Positions 60,725 through 64,000 of a stretch of 64,000 nt of DNA are shown here, one piece after another (positions within the stretch are counted from its first letter, which is position 1; every line of letters begins with the position of its first letter). Made by a program: the position numbers and the translations under genes. Under the pieces are notes generated by a model that was not told the DNA's origin, did no database searches, and saw only the letters and a list, made by a program, of their open reading frames with translations. Origin of the DNA: Halothiobacillus sp. (GTDB lineage Bacteria > Pseudomonadota > Gammaproteobacteria > Halothiobacillales > Halothiobacillaceae); contig JADQCE010000003.1 in NCBI GenBank assembly GCA_016278265.1, forward strand, positions 248,001 to 312,000, read 5' to 3'.

Positions 60725-62203
60725 ATGCGTGGTTTTAGTTGGGGGATTTCGCAACGGTTGTGGATGGGTTTCGGCGCCTTATTGGTCCTTCTGATCACGG
60801 TCGCGACGGTTTCCGTGCTTCAGTCTCGCGATCTCGCCCAGGTGGTTCAGCGGCTGAGCGTCGAGGTGATAGAACGGGTGCAGTTATCACAAACGCTGGT
60901 CAGCGAGGTGGAGAGCTTCCAGACCGCGCAGAAGAGTGGCCTGCTGGCGCGCGCCACACTGCGCATACTGCAATCCCGCGCGTATTTCGACCGCGCCGAG
61001 CAGGCCGCAGCGCGCATCGAGGAACAGGTGACCGCGATGGATGCTGGCTTGAGTGAGCGCGAGCGCGGCCTGATCGACTCGTTTCGTGAGCCCTGGCAAG
61101 GCTATCTCGAGGTGCACCGGCGCGTGCGCGAGAAGGCCTCGCAAGGACAGATCGAGCCGGCCCTGGCGCTGTTGGAGAACGAGGGTGCGCCGCGACTGGA
61201 TGCGGCGCGGGAGGCGCTCGCACGGTTGACCGTCTTCCTGCGTGAGGACCTCGCGGCACAGCGCCAGGCCGTCGCCAAGCGCATGCAACGCGACCAGCTC
61301 ATCCTGATCGGCATGGTGGCTCTTTCCTTGTTGATCGGGGGGCTGCTGGCCGTGAGCACGACACGCTACCTGCGAGGCAGTCTCGACCGGGTGCTGAGCG
61401 TGGCGGCACCACGGGTCGTCGACGGGGATCTCACCGCTCGCACGGGCTTGTCTCGCAACGATGAGATCAGTGCCATGGGGCGGGCCGTTGACGGCACCTG
61501 CCGGCAGTTCGAGGAGGTCGTGGCTCAGGTGGCCGAGGTGGCCGAATCGATGAAGGAACGCTCGTCGTCTCTTAGCCTGGCCGGCGAGCGGATCGTCGAT
61601 GGCATGCATCGCCAGGAAGCGGCGACCGAACGCGCCAATGAGTTGATGGAGCGCAATCTCGCCGAAGTGGACGAGGTGGTGGGCCATTCCGATCGGGCCG
61701 CTCGGTATGCCGAGGAGGTGGATCGGCTTTCCACCGGCGGCCTGAACCGGGTGGGGGCCACGGTGAGCGCTTTGCAGGCCCTGACCGATCGGCTCGAGCA
61801 GGCCGGCGCGATCATCCACCAACTCGATGCGCATGGTGGCGAGATCGGCTCGGTGGTCGACATGATCCGCGCGGTCAGCGAGCAGACCAATCTGCTGGCG
61901 CTCAATGCCGCCATCGAGGCGGCGCGGGCGGGTGAGCATGGGCGCGGTTTCGCGGTGGTCGCCGACGAGGTGCGGACCCTCTCCATGCGCACCCGCGACT
62001 CGACCGATCGCATCGCCGACATGATCGGCTCGCTGAAGACGACCATGCATCAGGCCGCCGAGCTGATGACTGACTCGAGCGAATACGCCGAGCGGACCCT
62101 GCAGGAGGCCGAGCAGGCCGGCGGCCCAATCGCAACGAGGCGAGGCGCACGAGCTCAGTTCAGCATTGCAGGAGATCGCCGTGCTTGCCGGCGAGGCAAT
62201 TGA
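60725..62203 (+). CDS. Methyl-accepting chemotaxis protein, 3' end frameshifted
   Basis: The 492-residue open frame has a first transmembrane helix (about residues 14-34), a periplasmic four-helix sensor region ([19 protein letters not shown]), a second helix (about 196-214) and a HAMP domain. The signalling hairpin tip [20 protein letters not shown] is intact. At about 62123-62130 the frame breaks. The last 30 or so residues ([14 protein letters not shown]...) are out of frame, while the neighbouring frame continues [20 protein letters not shown] to a TGA at 62292-62294. One extra base in the CCC run explains this. The full gene would be 60725-62294 and about 522 residues. The ligand is unknown. 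Confidence 0.88.
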   Translation: MRGFSWGISQRLWMGFGALLVLLITVATVSVLQSRDLAQVVQRLSVEVIERVQLSQTLVSEVESFQTAQKSGLLARATLRILQSRAYFDRAEQAAARIEEQVTAMDAGLSERERGLIDSFREPWQGYLEVHRRVREKASQGQIEPALALLENEGAPRLDAAREALARLTVFLREDLAAQRQAVAKRMQRDQLILIGMVALSLLIGGLLAVSTTRYLRGSLDRVLSVAAPRVVDGDLTARTGLSRNDEISAMGRAVDGTCRQFEEVVAQVAEVAESMKERSSSLSLAGERIVDGMHRQEAATERANELMERNLAEVDEVVGHSDRAARYAEEVDRLSTGGLNRVGATVSALQALTDRLEQAGAIIHQLDAHGGEIGSVVDMIRAVSEQTNLLALNAAIEAARAGEHGRGFAVVADEVRTLSMRTRDSTDRIADMIGSLKTTMHQAAELMTDSSEYAERTLQEAEQAGGPIATRRGARAQFSIAGDRRACRRGN

Positions 62204-62294
62204 GGTCAGTCGAGATAATGAGCGCATGGGGAGTGCCATGCGCGAACAGTCCGACGACCTGGGTGTGCTGGTGGGGCGTTTTCGTTTCTCTTGA
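62204..62294 (+). pseudogene. Out-of-frame 3' end of the chemotaxis receptor
   Basis: Continuation of the receptor in the +1 frame, encoding a coiled-coil tail that ends LGVLVGRFRFS. It is separated from the main frame by the single-base shift near 62128. It should not be annotated as a separate gene. Confidence 0.8.
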
Positions 62295-62337
62295 TTCGCC
62301 TGGCCTGATGAGTTCATTCGGTTCTCGAGTTTGGATA

Positions 62338-62381
62338 CACAAAGGCCGCGCAACCGGAGTTCGGTCAGCGCGGCCTTTGTG
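62338..62381. terminator. Inverted repeat between the receptor and gpmI
   Basis: A perfect 13-bp stem pairs CACAAAGGCCGCG (62338-62350) with CGCGGCCTTTGTG (62369-62381) around an 18-nt loop. It lies between two convergent genes and probably ends both transcripts, though T-tracts are short. Confidence 0.7.
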
Positions 62382-62405
62382 GCTCGCAAAGCCGGTGCGA
62401 TTCCG

Positions 62406-63941
62406 TTAGCTGGAGGGTTTTTCCAGCAGCAGGGAGCGCTTCATTTTCTTCGGCATGGGCAGCCCCATCAGTTCTAGGACGGTCGCGGCGATATTGGCGA
62501 TGCCGCCGCCGGTGCGCAGGCGCACCGGGGTCTTGTCGATGACGATGCAAGGCACTGGATAGGTGGTGTGCTGGGTGTGCGGGTCGCCGGTCACCGGGTC
62601 GACCATCTCGTCACAGTTGCCGTGGTCGGCGGTGAGGATGATCGAGTAGCCCTGCTCCCGGGCGGCATCCACCAGGCGACCGACCTCCAGGTCGACCGTC
62701 TCCATCGCCTTGATCACCGACTCGCGCACGGCCGTGTGCCCGACCATGTCGCCGTTGGCGAAGTTGACCAGCACGAAGCCGTACTGCTCGGCGCGCACGG
62801 CGTCGATGGCCGCATCCGCCACCTCGCGCGCACTCATCTCCGGTTGCAGGTCGTAGGTCGCGACCTTGGGCGAGGGCACCATGACGCGGTCCTCGCCGGC
62901 GAAGGTCTCTTCCTTGCCGCCGTTGAAGAAGAACGTCACGTGTGCGTATTTCTCGGTCTCGGCGCAGTGGAACTGCTTGATGCCGGCCTGGCTGATCGCC
63001 TCGGCCAGCACGTTCTTGGGCCGCTCGGGCGGGAAGCCGATCGGCGAGAGGAAGCGCGGGTCGTACTCGGTTAGGCAGGTGACCACGAGCGGGCGGTAGT
63101 TACCGCGGTCGAAGCCGGCGAATTCCGCCTGGCCAAGCGCCTCGGTGAGCTGGCGCGGGCGGTCGTTGCGGAAGTTGAAGAAGATCATCGAATCATCGGA
63201 CGACAGTGGCTCGAAGCCATCGAGCACCGCCGGGCGGATGAACTCGTCGTGCTGTTCGGCCGCGTAGGAGGCGGCCAGCGCCTCGCGCGCGTCGGCAAAG
63301 CGCGGGCCGTCGCCGCGGACGATGGCGTTGAACGCCTCCTCGGTGCGCTCCCAGCGCTGGTCTCGGTCCATCGCGTAGTACCGACCGCTGATGGTGGCGA
63401 TCGCGCCGTTGGCGTCCTTGAGCTTGGGCTCGAGCTGGTCGAGGTAGGTCCGGGCCGATTTCGGTGCCGTGTCGCGGCCGTCGGTGATCATGTGGATCAG
63501 CGGCCGGGCGCCGACCTTCTTCGCCATCTTGATCAGCGCGAGCAGGTGGCGGACATGGCTGTGCACGCCGCCGTCGGACACCAGGCCGATCAGGTGGATC
63601 GGGCGACCGGCATCGGCGGCCTTCTGCATCGCCTGGTTGATGGCGGCATTCTCGTAGAAGCTGCCGTCCTTGATCGCGTCGTCGATGCGTACCAGGTCCT
63701 GGCGATTGATCGCCCCGCAGCCCAGGGTCAGGTGACCGACCTCGGAGTTGCCCATCTGGCCGTCGGGCAGGCCGCAGGCCCGTCCGGAGGCCTCGATCAC
63801 CGTGTGGGGGTGGTTGGCGTACAGCTCGTCGAGTCGGGGCGTCTCGGCCAGACTCACGGCGTTGTGCTTGCGGCTCGGGTTGACGCCGACACCGTCCATG
63901 ATCACAAGGAGGACGGGGCGTCGCGGGGCGATATTGGACAT
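62406..63941 (-). CDS. gpmI: 2,3-bisphosphoglycerate-independent phosphoglycerate mutase
   Basis: This 511-residue manganese enzyme interconverts 3- and 2-phosphoglycerate. The N-terminal metal motif is VLLVIMDGVGVN. The catalytic phospho-serine is Ser66 in MGNSEVGHLTLG, and later metal-site motifs are LVNFANGDMVGHT and LTADHGNCDEM. Length is normal. Only 59 bp upstream are in the window, so the promoter is not described. Confidence 0.97.
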   Translation of the reverse strand: MSNIAPRRPVLLVIMDGVGVNPSRKHNAVSLAETPRLDELYANHPHTVIEASGRACGLPDGQMGNSEVGHLTLGCGAINRQDLVRIDDAIKDGSFYENAAINQAMQKAADAGRPIHLIGLVSDGGVHSHVRHLLALIKMAKKVGARPLIHMITDGRDTAPKSARTYLDQLEPKLKDANGAIATISGRYYAMDRDQRWERTEEAFNAIVRGDGPRFADAREALAASYAAEQHDEFIRPAVLDGFEPLSSDDSMIFFNFRNDRPRQLTEALGQAEFAGFDRGNYRPLVVTCLTEYDPRFLSPIGFPPERPKNVLAEAISQAGIKQFHCAETEKYAHVTFFFNGGKEETFAGEDRVMVPSPKVATYDLQPEMSAREVADAAIDAVRAEQYGFVLVNFANGDMVGHTAVRESVIKAMETVDLEVGRLVDAAREQGYSIILTADHGNCDEMVDPVTGDPHTQHTTYPVPCIVIDKTPVRLRTGGGIANIAATVLELMGLPMPKKMKRSLLLEKPSS

Positions 63942-64000
63942 GGGCTTGCGTTCCTTGTTCGTGTTTCGGTTGTAGCCACCGGAGCGAATCGGGTGGCGCG

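Overview
The window is high-GC, gene-dense chromosomal DNA of a gammaproteobacterium. Gene order supports this: queA-tgt-yajC-secD-secF, trmJ-cysE-iscR, ndk-rlmN-pilF-rodZ-ispG-hisS-yfgM-bamB-der, smc-zipA-ligA and ileS-lspA-fkpB-ispH are all gammaproteobacterial arrangements. A flavocytochrome c sulfide dehydrogenase pair (fccA-fccB) suggests a sulfide- or sulfur-oxidising member, for example Halothiobacillaceae, Ectothiorhodospiraceae or other Chromatiales. That placement is inference, because there is no rRNA or other taxonomic marker in the window.

Layout. 1-7.3 kb: a metR-like regulator (cut by the window edge), glutathione reductase, a peroxiredoxin-glutaredoxin fusion, lysA with a small lipoprotein gene, rsmB and an esterase. 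7.3-8.03 kb has no protein gene. It holds what I read as a CsrB/RsmZ-type regulatory RNA of about 650 nt with 32 GGA triplets, many in hairpin loops, preceded by a GacA/UvrY-type palindrome and closed by an intrinsic terminator. 8.2-13.9 kb: queuosine genes and the Sec accessory complex. 13.9-17.2 kb: suhB, trmJ, cysE, iscR. 17.2-17.66 kb holds a 265-bp inverted-repeat element where an isc operon would normally follow iscR. 17.66-26.75 kb: the ndk-to-der cluster. 26.8-29.3 kb, reverse strand: queF, an FGGY kinase and cysZ. 29.5-36.4 kb: smc, zipA, ligA. 36.5-38.5 kb: a glycosyltransferase and a PAP2 phosphatase whose 5' end carries a second copy of the inverted-repeat element.

38.6-41.5 kb: fccAB and an inositol-phosphatase family gene. 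41.6-49.2 kb: a type IV pilus minor-pilin operon (fimT-like, pilV, pilW, pilX, pilY1, pilE, second fimT-like). 49.3-54.1 kb: ileS-lspA-fkpB-ispH. 54.1-55.4 kb: a DUF3817-like membrane protein, an ArsR regulator and a CsbD-like protein. 55.4-58.4 kb: glnA with a readable nitrogen-control promoter region, a Cys-rich small protein and a short-chain dehydrogenase. 58.4-64 kb: an anchored protein of unknown function, a His-rich outer-membrane protein behind a Zur-type box, a chemotaxis receptor with a 3' frameshift, and gpmI.

The most unusual items are the large CsrB-like RNA with its tandem upstream boxes, and the two copies of a roughly 265-bp element whose stems differ in sequence but remain complementary. 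Several regulatory sites are readable: glnA sigma-70/sigma-54/NtrC, Zur, and candidate OxyR, Fur and ArsR sites. No CRISPR array, prophage, complete insertion sequence, tRNA or rRNA was seen.
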